Shown piece by piece: positions 55,240-64,000 of a stretch of DNA of 64,000 bases. The position numbers and the translations under genes are program-made. The notes under the pieces are model-generated. The model was not told the origin of the DNA. It did not search any database and saw only the letters and a program-made list of their open reading frames with translations. The stretch comes from Neoluteolibacter marinus (GTDB taxonomy: Bacteria > Verrucomicrobiota > Verrucomicrobiia > Verrucomicrobiales > Akkermansiaceae), in the NCBI RefSeq assembly GCF_014904755.1, contig NZ_JACZFQ010000097.1:1-64000 (forward strand), given 5' to 3'. The stretch's first letter is position 1, and the number at the start of each line of letters is the position of its first letter.

Positions 55240-55992
55240 TCAGCGACGCCAGCGACGGTAGTCGACGACTTGGTAGGTGATGAAAAGGACGAACACCGTC
55301 GCGCTCAGGTAGTAAACCACCGGCCGGGTATCCAGCAGCCCCTTGGCGAAGTAGTGGAGGTGCTCCTGGCTCGAAATGTAGTGGAACATCGGCGCCGCGC
55401 GGAAATTCTCACCCCAGATCACCGTCACGTAGCCGAGGAAATACTGGATCACCAGCAGGCCGATCGTCATCAGCCCGGCGATGATCTGGCTGGAGGTCAG
55501 CGCCGATGCCAGGCATCCGACCGCCGTGAACGCCGCCCCCATCAGCAGGATGATCGCGTAGGCGCCGAACATCGCCCCCGGCGAATAGGCCGGAGGCACG
55601 TCGGTGACCCATTCATACATCCGGAACTGGATGAAGCTGGGAATCCACAGCAGCGTGTAGAACACCATCGCGGCACCATATTTCGAAAGCACCACCTGCC
55701 AGGTCTTCACCGGGGCGGTCAGCAGGCCTTCCAGCGTGCCGCTGCGCTCCTCCTCCGCGAACGAGCGCATCGTGATCAGCGGGAAAATGAACAGGAACCA
55801 GAACCAGAACAGCGGCGTGTGGAAAACCGCCCACACCAGGCTGTCCTGACGGGGGGAATCGCGGAATCCCTTCATCGCCGTCGACAGGGCGGCCCCCTGC
55901 ATCACGGTGACGAAGGCAAACACCACCCAGCCGAAGGGATTCAGGAAGAATCCTTTCAGCTCTTTGCGGAGCATGATGAAGAGCAGGCGCAT
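55240..55992 (-). CDS. GldF-like ABC-2 permease
   Basis: 250 aa. Six hydrophobic segments are visible, among them FGWVVFAFVTVMQGAAL, TPLFWFWFLFIFPLITMRSF, YSPGAMFGAYAIILLMGAAF and IIAGLMTIGLLVIQYFL. The cytosolic motif SFAEEERSGTLEGLLTAPV after the second helix is the coupling mark of ABC-2/GldF permeases. It is the first gene of the leftward operon with gldG and DUF4340. No ATPase gene accompanies it here, unlike in most GldF loci; the ATPase at 59056-60075, in the divergent operon, is the nearest candidate. Confidence 0.86.
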   Translation of the reverse strand: MRLLFIMLRKELKGFFLNPFGWVVFAFVTVMQGAALSTAMKGFRDSPRQDSLVWAVFHTPLFWFWFLFIFPLITMRSFAEEERSGTLEGLLTAPVKTWQVVLSKYGAAMVFYTLLWIPSFIQFRMYEWVTDVPPAYSPGAMFGAYAIILLMGAAFTAVGCLASALTSSQIIAGLMTIGLLVIQYFLGYVTVIWGENFRAAPMFHYISSQEHLHYFAKGLLDTRPVVYYLSATVFVLFITYQVVDYRRWRR

Positions 55993-56267
55993 GGTCGGTC
56001 CCTCGCGGGGCCGCTTGTTTAGGGAAAGTCCCTTGCGGCGGAAACACCAAAATCGGCGGATCGGGCGATGTCCGTCCGCCGGACTCTCCGCGCCGTTTCA
56101 AGCACCCGGCGCCCCACGTCCGGCCCCAAACCCCGGCGCCAGCCACCGCAATTACCGCCACTCCCGCCAATTGCCGACATTCCAACATCCCTGCGGCTTT
56201 TTCATCGCATCTTCACATGAACCTCGGATACACCGTCGAGAGTCGAAATCGTTAGATCCTTTTCATC
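55993..56267. other. Divergent promoter region between the GldF and MoxR operons
   Basis: 275 bp without a gene. It must hold the promoters of two operons facing away from each other. The stretch 56090-56190 is strongly C-rich, with repeated GCC/CCG runs, then 56200-56267 is AT-richer. I cannot name reliable -10/-35 boxes. A shared regulatory region would fit joint control of the two halves. Confidence 0.45.
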
Positions 56268-57284
56268 ATGGAATACGCCTCGGAAACGGAAGTCGGTACC
56301 GCCGGCAAGCATGTGCGGTCGCTTTCCGCCGCCTTGAACCAAGTCTTGTTCGGCCAGTCGGAATTGGTCGACCTCGTCCTGACCGGCGTGCTGGCCCGCG
56401 GCCACATCCTGCTCGAAGGCCTGCCGGGACTGGGCAAGACGGAGCTGGTCAAGGGCTTGTCCAAGACGCTGCGGCTCGGCACCAAGCGCGTCCAGTTCAC
56501 CCCCGACCTGCTGCCCGGCGACATCACTGGCAACCCGGTGCTGCAGGAGATCGACGGCCGCCGGGCCTTCGTGTTCCAGCCGGGCCCCCTCTTCACCAAC
56601 ATCGTGCTGGCGGACGAAATCAACCGCGCCTCGCCCAAGACCCAGTCGGCCTTGCTCGAGGCGATGCAGGAACGGCGGGTCACGGTGCTCGGCGAAACCC
56701 ATGAGTTGCCGAAGCCTTTCTTCGTGCTCGCCACCCAGAACCCGATCGAACTCGAAGGTACCTATCCCCTTCCCGAGGCCCAGCTCGACCGCTTCCTCTT
56801 CAAGCTCGAGGTCACCCGCAACAACGTCGAAACCCTTGAGAAAATCGTCACCCAGCGCGAACTCGGCGCGGAACCGAAGGTGGAGGCGATCATGGATGCC
56901 GCCACGCTCGAGGATGTCCTCAACCTGGTGCGGCGCATCTATCTTCCCGACGTGGTGGCGAATTACATCGCCCGGCTGGTCGATGGGACCCACCCGGGGC
57001 AGAGCAATGCCGCGCGCGGCATCCGCTACGGGGCGAGTCCGCGTGCCGCCCTGTCCCTGGCGTCCGCCGCCAAGGCCCGCGCCCTGATGAACGAGCGGAC
57101 CCATGCCTCGTTCGAGGACGTTCGCTTCGTCGCCCCGGCCGTGCTGCGTCACCGCATCGTGCTGGAGTACAACGCACGGGTCGAGGGACTGTCCAACAAC
57201 GACGTCGTCCGCAGCCTGCTCGAAGAGGTGCCGTTCCAGGGCGGGGCCACGCCGAAGACCCTCAAGCCCGTGACCACGGCCTGA
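56268..57284 (+). CDS. MoxR-family AAA+ ATPase
   Basis: 338 aa. Walker A GLPGLGKTE (51-59), Walker B IVLADEINRAS (DEIN 115-118), sensor ATQNPIE, and an Arg-finger region EAQLDRFLFKLEV. MoxR proteins act as chaperones that insert cofactors or open complexes with VWA-domain partners, such as the BatA-like protein at the end of this operon. The gene begins the rightward operon; the next starts two bases after its stop. The start was chosen at ATG 56268, as earlier in-frame codons are not credible. Confidence 0.93.
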   Translation: MEYASETEVGTAGKHVRSLSAALNQVLFGQSELVDLVLTGVLARGHILLEGLPGLGKTELVKGLSKTLRLGTKRVQFTPDLLPGDITGNPVLQEIDGRRAFVFQPGPLFTNIVLADEINRASPKTQSALLEAMQERRVTVLGETHELPKPFFVLATQNPIELEGTYPLPEAQLDRFLFKLEVTRNNVETLEKIVTQRELGAEPKVEAIMDAATLEDVLNLVRRIYLPDVVANYIARLVDGTHPGQSNAARGIRYGASPRAALSLASAAKARALMNERTHASFEDVRFVAPAVLRHRIVLEYNARVEGLSNNDVVRSLLEEVPFQGGATPKTLKPVTTA

Positions 57285-57286
57285 TC

Positions 57287-59059
57287 ATGCGTCCGAGCCA
57301 CCTCCTCGCCCTCGCCCTCCTCGCCAGCCCCCTGGCGGCCCAGGAAAGCCTCTTCCTCCACATTCCCGATCCCAAGTCGAAGACGCGGGTCGAGGCCGTC
57401 GCCCTGTTCAGCCGCGCGGCCCCCTGCGGCTACCTGCCGGTGCGGATCACGGTCAACAACGCCTCCGAGAAAGACGGGGCCATCAATTTGGGCACCACCT
57501 CCAGCGACGGACGCTACGGCGGCGAAGGCAGCGAGATGAGTTCGTCGTTCCGCCTCGACGCCCCCGCCGGCAAGGCCACCGTCCACGACATCCTGGTGCC
57601 CTGCACGACGGTGCTGAACTTTTACGGCAGCGGCCAGCAGTCGATCGAGTTCCGCCTCTCGGGATCCTTCGGGTCGAACTCGACCAGCCTCACCACCAGC
57701 AACAGCGAGGAACAGCCCGCGGTTCTCCTCAGCGAGGCGCTCTACACCCCGAACGCATCGTCCCTCGACTCCGCCGCGAACAGCAAGCTGCACTCCCGCT
57801 ACGGAGGTATCACCTTCGCGGGGAAGTTCGATCCCCGCCAGATGCCGGAAGACTGGCGAGCCTACGCCGGCTATGACGGCCTGGGCATGACCGACGCCGA
57901 CTGGACCAGTGCCAGCCCGGGTGCCCGCAATGCCATGCTCCGCTGGAACCGCCTCGGCGGCCAGCTTGTCATCTACGCGATGTCCGGCTCGTCCGACCTC
58001 GCCAGCCTCGGCATCTCGGACGAAGGCAAGGGAGTCCGCTCCGCGACGCGCAGCTTCGGCGAAGTCACCATCATCCCCGTCGCCGCGGACCTGAAGCTGG
58101 ACCATGCCGCCACCGTCAACCGCTTCTCCAAGCGCGGCCTCCCGCCCTTGAGCAAATCGATCCAGGACGATTTCGGTGCCGGATGGCCGTTGAAAACAGC
58201 CTTCGGGGAGCAAGGCTACAACTACGGATTGTTCATCATCATCCTCATCGCCTTCGGCATCCTGGTCGGACCGGTCAACCTGTTCGTCTTCGCGAAATCC
58301 GGCCGTCGCCACCGCTTGTTCATCACCACGCCGCTGATCGCACTCGGCACCAGCGTGATCCTGATCGCCCTGATCATCGGCATCGACGGCTTCGGCGGCC
58401 GCGGTACCCGGGTCGCCCTCATGGAGGTCCGGCCTGACGGCGGCGAGAATTCCGCTTATGTCCGCCAGGAACAGATCAGCCGCACCGGCGTGTTGCTCGG
58501 CGGCGACTTCAAGATCACCGAGCCCGCCCTGATCACCCCCGTGCCACTCGAAAGCACGCCCTGGTCGCGCCTGACCCAGAACAACCAGGGCGGCGGAATG
58601 CGCTACGAATTCCTGCTTCGCGACGGGACCGCCGAGATCGACGGCGACTGGTTCCAGAGCCGCTCCGAGCAGGGGCAGCTCGTCCGCGCCGTGATTCCCA
58701 CCCGGGGCCGCATCGAGGCGCGGAACCAGTCCGGCCCGCCCGCCTTCCTCTCGTCCTTTGATTTCGGGATCACCACCCTGTTCTACCAGGACAAGGACGG
58801 CGGGGTCTGGCGCGCGGACAACATCTCCCCGGGCAAGGCATTCATCTGCACCGCGTCGACCGTGGGCGATTTCAAGGATTTCGCCAAGGAAGCGCAGGAC
58901 CAGTTCGGCACGCTCAACCGCATGGCGCTGAAGAACCTCCAGAATCGCACCGGCCACTTCCTCGCCGTCACCGACGCCGCCCCGGGAATCGAAACCCTGC
59001 CCGGCATCAAATGGCAGCAAACCCTCACCTACCTCACCGGACCGATCGCCCAGCCATGA
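57287..59059 (+). CDS. Exported two-helix membrane protein in MoxR operon
   Basis: 590 aa. A signal peptide (LLALALLASPLAAQES) is followed by a ~290-residue extracytoplasmic part. The latter half (RAYAGYDGLGMTDADW...WNRLGGQLVIYAMSG) reads like the glutamine-amidotransferase-like domain of BatA/DUF4350-type proteins; I infer this from pattern only. Two membrane helices at about 312-336 and 345-367 follow, and then a ~220-residue beta-rich C-terminal part. It overlaps the next gene by the ATGA codons, so the ABC ATPase is co-translated. Function unknown. Confidence 0.72.
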   Translation: MRPSHLLALALLASPLAAQESLFLHIPDPKSKTRVEAVALFSRAAPCGYLPVRITVNNASEKDGAINLGTTSSDGRYGGEGSEMSSSFRLDAPAGKATVHDILVPCTTVLNFYGSGQQSIEFRLSGSFGSNSTSLTTSNSEEQPAVLLSEALYTPNASSLDSAANSKLHSRYGGITFAGKFDPRQMPEDWRAYAGYDGLGMTDADWTSASPGARNAMLRWNRLGGQLVIYAMSGSSDLASLGISDEGKGVRSATRSFGEVTIIPVAADLKLDHAATVNRFSKRGLPPLSKSIQDDFGAGWPLKTAFGEQGYNYGLFIIILIAFGILVGPVNLFVFAKSGRRHRLFITTPLIALGTSVILIALIIGIDGFGGRGTRVALMEVRPDGGENSAYVRQEQISRTGVLLGGDFKITEPALITPVPLESTPWSRLTQNNQGGGMRYEFLLRDGTAEIDGDWFQSRSEQGQLVRAVIPTRGRIEARNQSGPPAFLSSFDFGITTLFYQDKDGGVWRADNISPGKAFICTASTVGDFKDFAKEAQDQFGTLNRMALKNLQNRTGHFLAVTDAAPGIETLPGIKWQQTLTYLTGPIAQP

Positions 59060-60075
59060 GCACTGCGCCCGCCATCCGAGTCAACAATCTCTACCGCTAC
59101 TTCGGGCAACTGAAGGCGGTCAACGGCATCAGCTTCGAGATCCCCCACGGATCGGTTTGCGGCTTTGTCGGGGCCAACGGCGCCGGCAAGACGACCACCA
59201 TGCGGATCCTCGCCTCCCTCGACTACCCGACCATGGGCGTCGCGGAGATTTGCGGCATCAACGTGGTCCATCACCCGGAGGAGGTGCGCCGCTTGATCGG
59301 CTGGATGCCCGACCACTTCGGCAACTACGAGCACATGACGGTGGTCGAGTATCTCGACTTCTACGCCCGCGCCTTCGGCTACTCCGGCAAGGAGCGCAAG
59401 ACGCGCGTCCAGGAGGTGATGGAGTTCACCGACCTGGTCCCGCTCGCCGACCGCTTCTCGAACAAGCTTTCCAAGGGCATGACCCAGCGACTCTGCCTCG
59501 GCCGCTCGCTGCTGCACGATCCCCAGGTGCTGATCATGGACGAACCCGCCGCGGGCCTCGATCCCAAGGCCCGGGTCGAACTCAAGCACCTGATCCGCGT
59601 CCTCGCCCAGGAGGGCAAGACCATCTTCATTTCGTCCCACATCCTCTCCGAACTCGGGGAGATGTGCGACTCGCTGCTCTTCGTCAACGGCGGCAGGATC
59701 GTTCACCACGGCGACTCGGAGTCGCTCAAGCTCGGCACCGACTCCAATGGCGGGATGCTTTACGACGTGCAGATCATCGGTGACCCGCAGGCGGTCTCCG
59801 ACTGGTGCGTCGTCAATCCCCACGTCGAGTTCGTCGAGTCGCGCAAGCAGGGCGGCCGCATCCGGATCGAAACCAGCGAGCCCGAACGCGCCGCCGAAAT
59901 CCTCGCCCGCATGGTCAAGGACGGCCTGAAGGTGGTCGAGTTCCACAAGGAGCAGCGCAACCTCGAGGACGCCTTCATCGACATGCTCGGCCGCATCGAC
60001 CGCGGCGAGGGTGCCATCCCGACCGACACCAAGCCGGAGCAGCCCGCCTTCACCCCGCCGGACCTTCCCAACTGA
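59056..60075 (+). CDS. ABC transporter ATP-binding protein (GldA/CcmA-like)
   Basis: 339 aa from ATG 59056; the upstream frame is not credible. Walker A GANGAGKTT (39-47), signature LSKGMTQRL (138-146), Walker B QVLIMDEPAAGLDP (157-170), and switch FISSHILSELGEM. The C-terminal ~110 residues form a regulatory extension. It overlaps the previous gene and is followed by a permease gene after 3 bp. As the only ATPase beside the GldFG operon it might also serve that divergent pair; this is inference. Confidence 0.93.
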   Translation: MSTAPAIRVNNLYRYFGQLKAVNGISFEIPHGSVCGFVGANGAGKTTTMRILASLDYPTMGVAEICGINVVHHPEEVRRLIGWMPDHFGNYEHMTVVEYLDFYARAFGYSGKERKTRVQEVMEFTDLVPLADRFSNKLSKGMTQRLCLGRSLLHDPQVLIMDEPAAGLDPKARVELKHLIRVLAQEGKTIFISSHILSELGEMCDSLLFVNGGRIVHHGDSESLKLGTDSNGGMLYDVQIIGDPQAVSDWCVVNPHVEFVESRKQGGRIRIETSEPERAAEILARMVKDGLKVVEFHKEQRNLEDAFIDMLGRIDRGEGAIPTDTKPEQPAFTPPDLPN

Positions 60076-60078
60076 CCG

Positions 60079-61620
60079 ATGAGCACCGCCAGCATCCCCG
60101 CGACGCCGCCGCCGGCCGGATCATCGCTCGACGAGTTCAGCGACAAGCTGTCGCCGATGCTCGTGAAGGAACTGCGCCAGGGACTTCGCGCCAAGACCTT
60201 CGTCATCCTCTTCCTCGCCCTGCAGGCTCTGCTCGGCGTGGTGCTGCTCTCCGCGGTGGGCATCACCTCGGGCTCGGGCGATTCCGGCCCCTCGGTGAGC
60301 CGGGTGATCTTCTTCTTCTTCGCCTTCGCCGCCCTGGTCGCCCAGCCGCTGCGCGGGATCGGCGCGCTTCACAACGAGATCAAGGGCCAGACCATCGACC
60401 TGATGGTGCTCACCCGCCTCGGCGCCTGGCGCATCGTGCTCGGCAAATGGGTTGCCATCGTCAGCCAGACCTCGCTGTTGCTGGTCACCATCGCCCCCTA
60501 CCTGATCCTGCGCTACTTCTTCGGCCGGATGAACCTGTTCGCCGAGCTCAACCTGCTCGCGCTGATCTTCCTCGGCTCCGCCGTCTTCACCGCGATCACC
60601 GTCGGCATCTCCGCGATCCCCTCCATCCTGATCCGCGGCCTGCTGCCGTTGGGCGGGGCCATCTTGATCGGCTCCGGGATCATCGAGATGACCTCTGGAA
60701 GGGATTTCGAGTATCTGATCAAAGCCTGCGCGCTGAAAGAAACCGGCTCGGGCTGGGGCCTGCTCGCCTTCGTTGGTGCCGGCGTCTACTTCGGCTGGTT
60801 CGCCCTCGCCCTGGGAGCATCGATGATCGCCCCGATGGCGGAGAACCACAGCACGGTGCGACGGCTGTTCGCGTTGCTGGCGATGGGTTTCGTCGGGCTC
60901 GTCGCCCATTTCGCCGGGTTTCAAATCGAGGAAACCTGCTTGTTGCTCATCCTTTTCGGCACGCCGGCGGTCATCATCGCCCTCACCGAACCCTTCCAAT
61001 TGCTGCCGCCGATCTGCCGGCCCTTCCTCAAATTCGGCACCGTGGGAAAGGTCGCCGGACGTTTCCTCTATCCCGGCTGGCCGTCGGGGGTGCTCTTCAC
61101 CGGCCTGTTGATCGCGGTCGCGGGCCTTGTCCTGTACTTGCTCCCCGATCGCCGGCCAGCCTACGGGTTTCACTCCAACCACCATGAGATGCAGGTCCTG
61201 GTCTTCTCCGGCCTCGGAATGCTGATCTTGTCCGCCCTCATCGTTAGGCTCTTTGTGAAGAAGGAGCGGAACACCTTCGGCGTGTATCTGTTGTCCGTCG
61301 TCTCGTTGGTCGCCGTGGCGGTGGCCGTCACCTTGATCGCGAACGAGACCACCGACGACAGTTTCCTGTGGTGGCTGGCATGGATCCCCACGGTCCAGGC
61401 GCCGCTGATGGACTGGCTGCCGAAGGCCCACTGGAACGAGCTCAAGGCCACCGGCCTCGACCCCTCTTCGCAGCCGGTCAACTACACCCCGCTGATCACC
61501 ACCGGGATCGTCACGGTGTCGATCTACTACGCCGCCCTTCTTGTATTCGCATTGCGGAAATTCCCCGCGATCCGCGCGGTCGAGAACGAGGTCCCCACTC
61601 CACCTGCTGATCAACCGTGA
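60079..61620 (+). CDS. ABC transporter permease (ABC-2-like)
   Basis: 513 aa with about twelve hydrophobic helices. The N-terminus SPMLVKELRQGLRAKTFVIL is typical of ABC-2 permeases. Later helices include LLLVTIAPYLILRYFF, LIFLGSAVFTAITVGIS and AVAVAVTLIA. A cytosolic NEIKGQTIDLMVLTRLGAWRIVLGKW segment is the likely coupling region. It pairs with the ABC ATPase 3 bp upstream. Its stop overlaps the DUF58 gene by the GTGA codons. Confidence 0.85.
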   Translation: MSTASIPATPPPAGSSLDEFSDKLSPMLVKELRQGLRAKTFVILFLALQALLGVVLLSAVGITSGSGDSGPSVSRVIFFFFAFAALVAQPLRGIGALHNEIKGQTIDLMVLTRLGAWRIVLGKWVAIVSQTSLLLVTIAPYLILRYFFGRMNLFAELNLLALIFLGSAVFTAITVGISAIPSILIRGLLPLGGAILIGSGIIEMTSGRDFEYLIKACALKETGSGWGLLAFVGAGVYFGWFALALGASMIAPMAENHSTVRRLFALLAMGFVGLVAHFAGFQIEETCLLLILFGTPAVIIALTEPFQLLPPICRPFLKFGTVGKVAGRFLYPGWPSGVLFTGLLIAVAGLVLYLLPDRRPAYGFHSNHHEMQVLVFSGLGMLILSALIVRLFVKKERNTFGVYLLSVVSLVAVAVAVTLIANETTDDSFLWWLAWIPTVQAPLMDWLPKAHWNELKATGLDPSSQPVNYTPLITTGIVTVSIYYAALLVFALRKFPAIRAVENEVPTPPADQP

Positions 61621-62498
61621 CACACGACGAACTCTCCCGCTGTCATGCCCGCGCCCTCACCGCGGCCGGCCGCCTCCGACTGCCGCTGCGCTCCCGCATC
61701 TGGCGGGGCCAGGCCGGGGAGTTCCAGGGTGCCGGCGTCGGGTCCTCGCTCGATTTCCAGGACCACCGCACCTACGTCCCCGGCGACGATCCCCGACACA
61801 TCAACTGGCAGGCGTTCGCGCGGACCGGGCAGTACACGATGAAGCTTTACCGCGAGGAAGTCCGGCCGGTCGTCGACGTGGTGCTCGACGCCTCGGAATC
61901 GATGTTCTTCGACCCGGACAAGGCGACCCGCAGCGCCGAGCTGTTCTGTTTCGCCGTCGAATCCGCCCGCCGCTCCGGCGCCGCCACCATCGTCCACCTG
62001 GTCCGCGGCGACGCGACCCGGATCATGCCGCCGGACCTGATTGCCACCCACCGCTGGCTGGATGAATCGCGTGCCCTGCCCGCCACCGACCCGGCCGCCG
62101 AGCCGGATTTTTCCCGCATCCCCTTCCGCGCCAATGCGATCCGCGTGCTCATCTCCGACCTCCTGTTCGCCGGAGACCCGGAACCGGTCATGCGCTACCT
62201 GTCCGCCCGCCAAGGCAGCCCGATCCTGCTGGTGCCCTTCCTGAAAGCCGAAGCCGCGCCGGAATGGACCGGCAACTACGAGTTCGTCGATGCCGAGCGC
62301 AAGTCGCGCCACCCCCACCGCATCGAACCCTCGGTGCTGCGCCGCTACAAGGAAAGCTACGTCAACCACTTCGCCCTCTGGAAAAACACCTGCCAGCGCC
62401 ACCAATGCCGGATGGCGCGCGTCGCCTGCGAACCCGACCTGCAAACCGCCCTCTTCGCCGAGGCCCTGCCGAGCGGCGCGCTGGAGACGGCGATTTGA
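61617..62498 (+). CDS. DUF58-domain protein
   Basis: 293 aa from GTG 61617 (GTGA overlap with the permease). The DUF58 mark is at 40-70: GVGSSLDFQDHRTYVPGDDPRHINWQAFART, here spanning motifs GDDPRHINW (56-64) and LYREE. A VWA-like fold follows, with VVDVVLDASESM as the metal-ion-dependent adhesion site and VLISDLLF. DUF58 proteins accompany MoxR and BatA in many bacteria. No membrane helix is visible, so the protein is probably cytosolic. Confidence 0.9.
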   Translation: MTHDELSRCHARALTAAGRLRLPLRSRIWRGQAGEFQGAGVGSSLDFQDHRTYVPGDDPRHINWQAFARTGQYTMKLYREEVRPVVDVVLDASESMFFDPDKATRSAELFCFAVESARRSGAATIVHLVRGDATRIMPPDLIATHRWLDESRALPATDPAAEPDFSRIPFRANAIRVLISDLLFAGDPEPVMRYLSARQGSPILLVPFLKAEAAPEWTGNYEFVDAERKSRHPHRIEPSVLRRYKESYVNHFALWKNTCQRHQCRMARVACEPDLQTALFAEALPSGALETAI

Positions 62499-62510
62499 TC
62501 TACCCCTGCC

Positions 62511-64000
62511 TTGATCACCCTCACCAACCCTGCCGGCCTCTGGGCGCTCCTCGGGATTCCCGCGGTGCTGGCGATCCATTTCCTCCAGCGCCAGGCGGTG
62601 ATCGTGCCGATCTCGACGCTGTTCCTGTTGGAAAAGACCCAGCGCGAGTCGGCCAGCGGCCGGCGCATCGACCGCTTGATGAACTCGGTCCCGCTGTGGA
62701 TGCAGCTCCTCGGCGTCCTGCTGCTCACCTGGCTGCTCGCCGAGCCCCGCTACCAGAAAGCCCGTAGCACCCAGCGCGTCGCCATCGTCCTTGACTCGTC
62801 CGCCTCAATGGCTGTCGTCAAGGAAGGCCTCGCCGACAAGCTCGTGTCGACCCTCCCCGACCTGCAGGGTGCCGCCTCGGCAATGGAACTGACCTTGCTG
62901 GAGAGCGTCCCCGGCAAGCCAAGGCTTTACGCCGGTGCATCGCCTGAAGAATTCGCGGCGGCGGTCGAGGCCTGGCAGCCGCGGTCCGGACTGAGCGACC
63001 CGTCGCAAGCGCTGCGTCTCGCGCGCTCGCTGGTCGCCCGCGAGGGCGTCGTGGTCTACGTCACCGACACGCCGCTCGAACAGCCGCCCTTCGACGCCCG
63101 CATCCTCTCGCTCGGCGAACCCGTGGACAACGTCGGTTTCACCGGCGTGACGATCTCCGAAAAGGAGGGCCAACCGGTCTTCCAGGCGCTGGTCCGCAAC
63201 TACTCCGCCAAGCGGAGTTCGCGCACCTGGCAGCTGGAAATGCCCGGCGGGGCGAAAACCGAACCCCGGTCCTTCGAGATCGACGGCGGCGCCTTCGTCA
63301 CCTTGCAAGCGGCATTCCCCGACAAGGCCGAACGTGTCCGCCTGATGCTCTCCCCCGACAAGTTCACTCTCGACGACAGCCTGCCGATGATCGTGCCGCG
63401 GCCGAAAACGCTGTCGCTGTTCGCCGCCACCGGAGGGGCCTACGACGCGCTGGCCAAGAAGCTCCTGCGTTCCCTGGATGCGACGGTCGAAACCAACGAC
63501 GCCGCCACCGCCGATCTCACGCTGCTTTCCTACGACCCCCTCGACCCGGTGCAGGCGGCGGGCAACGCGCTGGTCTTCGTCCGCGACGACACCCGCGGCG
63601 GAGCGTATCTCAAGGGCGGCATCGTCGCCACCGCCCATCCCTTGATCGACGGCCTCAACTGGCAATCGCTGTTGGTCCGGGAAACCATCCAGTTGCAGCG
63701 CCGGAGTTCCGACGAAGTGCTGTTGTGGCAAGGAACCCGGCCCCTGATCTTCCTCCGCGAAACCGAAGCCGGCCCGGAGACCCCGGCAGCCCGCCAGCTT
63801 TGCTTCAACTTCGACCTGCGCCTGTCCAACGCGGCGACCCAGCCGGCCTTCATCGTGATGCTCCACCGTTTCGCCGAACAGCTGCGCACCGCCAAGGTCG
63901 CCCCGGCGGCACGGATGCTTGAGACCAACCAGCCGGTCTCCTTCGCGGCCGACGCCTCCGCCGGCACCACGGCTATCCGGGTCGAGTCGCTGGACCTCGA
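62511..64000 (+). CDS. BatA-like VWA membrane protein, 3' end beyond window
   Basis: The frame opens at TTG 62511, 12 bp after DUF58, and is open to the window end (at least 496 codons). The N-terminus NPAGLWALLGIPAVLAIHFLQ is the first helix of the BatA-type aerotolerance family. A second helix (LWMQLLGVLLLTWLLAEP) follows. The VWA metal site is DSSASM (95-100, DxSxS). The extracytoplasmic part continues with beta-rich segments. Such proteins are partners of MoxR. The real end and any final helices are not visible. Confidence 0.86.
   Translation, partial: MITLTNPAGLWALLGIPAVLAIHFLQRQAVIVPISTLFLLEKTQRESASGRRIDRLMNSVPLWMQLLGVLLLTWLLAEPRYQKARSTQRVAIVLDSSASMAVVKEGLADKLVSTLPDLQGAASAMELTLLESVPGKPRLYAGASPEEFAAAVEAWQPRSGLSDPSQALRLARSLVAREGVVVYVTDTPLEQPPFDARILSLGEPVDNVGFTGVTISEKEGQPVFQALVRNYSAKRSSRTWQLEMPGGAKTEPRSFEIDGGAFVTLQAAFPDKAERVRLMLSPDKFTLDDSLPMIVPRPKTLSLFAATGGAYDALAKKLLRSLDATVETNDAATADLTLLSYDPLDPVQAAGNALVFVRDDTRGGAYLKGGIVATAHPLIDGLNWQSLLVRETIQLQRRSSDEVLLWQGTRPLIFLRETEAGPETPAARQLCFNFDLRLSNAATQPAFIVMLHRFAEQLRTAKVAPAARMLETNQPVSFAADASAGTTAIRVESLDL

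Overview
The window looks like a stretch of chromosome from a GC-rich, Gram-negative member of the Verrucomicrobiota, probably the Verrucomicrobiales (Luteolibacter/Haloferula-like). The clues are the mix of families rather than any rRNA: a DUF1080 protein, a XylR-type AraC regulator, W-x3-DP-x-AA repeat proteins, a giant delta-60 repeat protein, an OpgG/OpgH pair, many Sec signal peptides, and GldF/GldG/DUF4340 together with MoxR/DUF58/BatA. Genus and species cannot be fixed from the sequence alone. There is no prophage, transposase, integron, CRISPR array or rRNA operon. One tRNA gene (Arg, anticodon CCG) is present.

Layout. 1-562: unassigned, apparently less GC-rich edge. 563-8054: ftsH with a clear terminator, divergent from a 1168-aa TerB-like/FHA-like/ABC/membrane fusion, then a ParA-like ATPase with a roadblock-like partner. 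8149-15389: a DUF255-type protein whose CxxC motif is altered, a secreted PTPDL-motif protein, hisB, hisH, an unknown membrane-anchored protein and a XylR-type regulator. 15390-24139: a possible small transcript with a terminator, a DUF1080 protein, a YjdF-like membrane protein, smc, and two translationally coupled repeat proteins. 24211-36947: Ldh_2 dehydrogenase, class IV aminotransferase, AcpH, an ABC exporter operon, an RDD protein, a PLP-dependent cysteine synthase-like enzyme, an unknown large membrane protein, an EamA transporter and a KH-domain protein. 37049-47922: tRNA-Arg, the delta-60 protein, an opgG-unknown-opgH-gluQ operon, a small membrane protein and a cyclophilin with a terminator. 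48093-50331: three coupled exported proteins of unknown function. 50445-64000: two divergent operons, GldF/GldG/DUF4340/haem-binding protein leftward and MoxR/membrane protein/ABC/permease/DUF58/BatA rightward. The last gene runs off the window.

How the genes fit together. Most are housekeeping or cell-envelope genes. Overlapping stop/start codons (ATGA, GTGA) mark several tightly coupled operons. The less ordinary parts are the FHA-ABC fusion beside ParA/roadblock, the unknown ORF inside the opg operon, the three-gene exported cassette, and the divergent GldFG/MoxR locus, where the GldFG half has no ATPase gene of its own. Product names come from motif recognition by eye; no database search was run.
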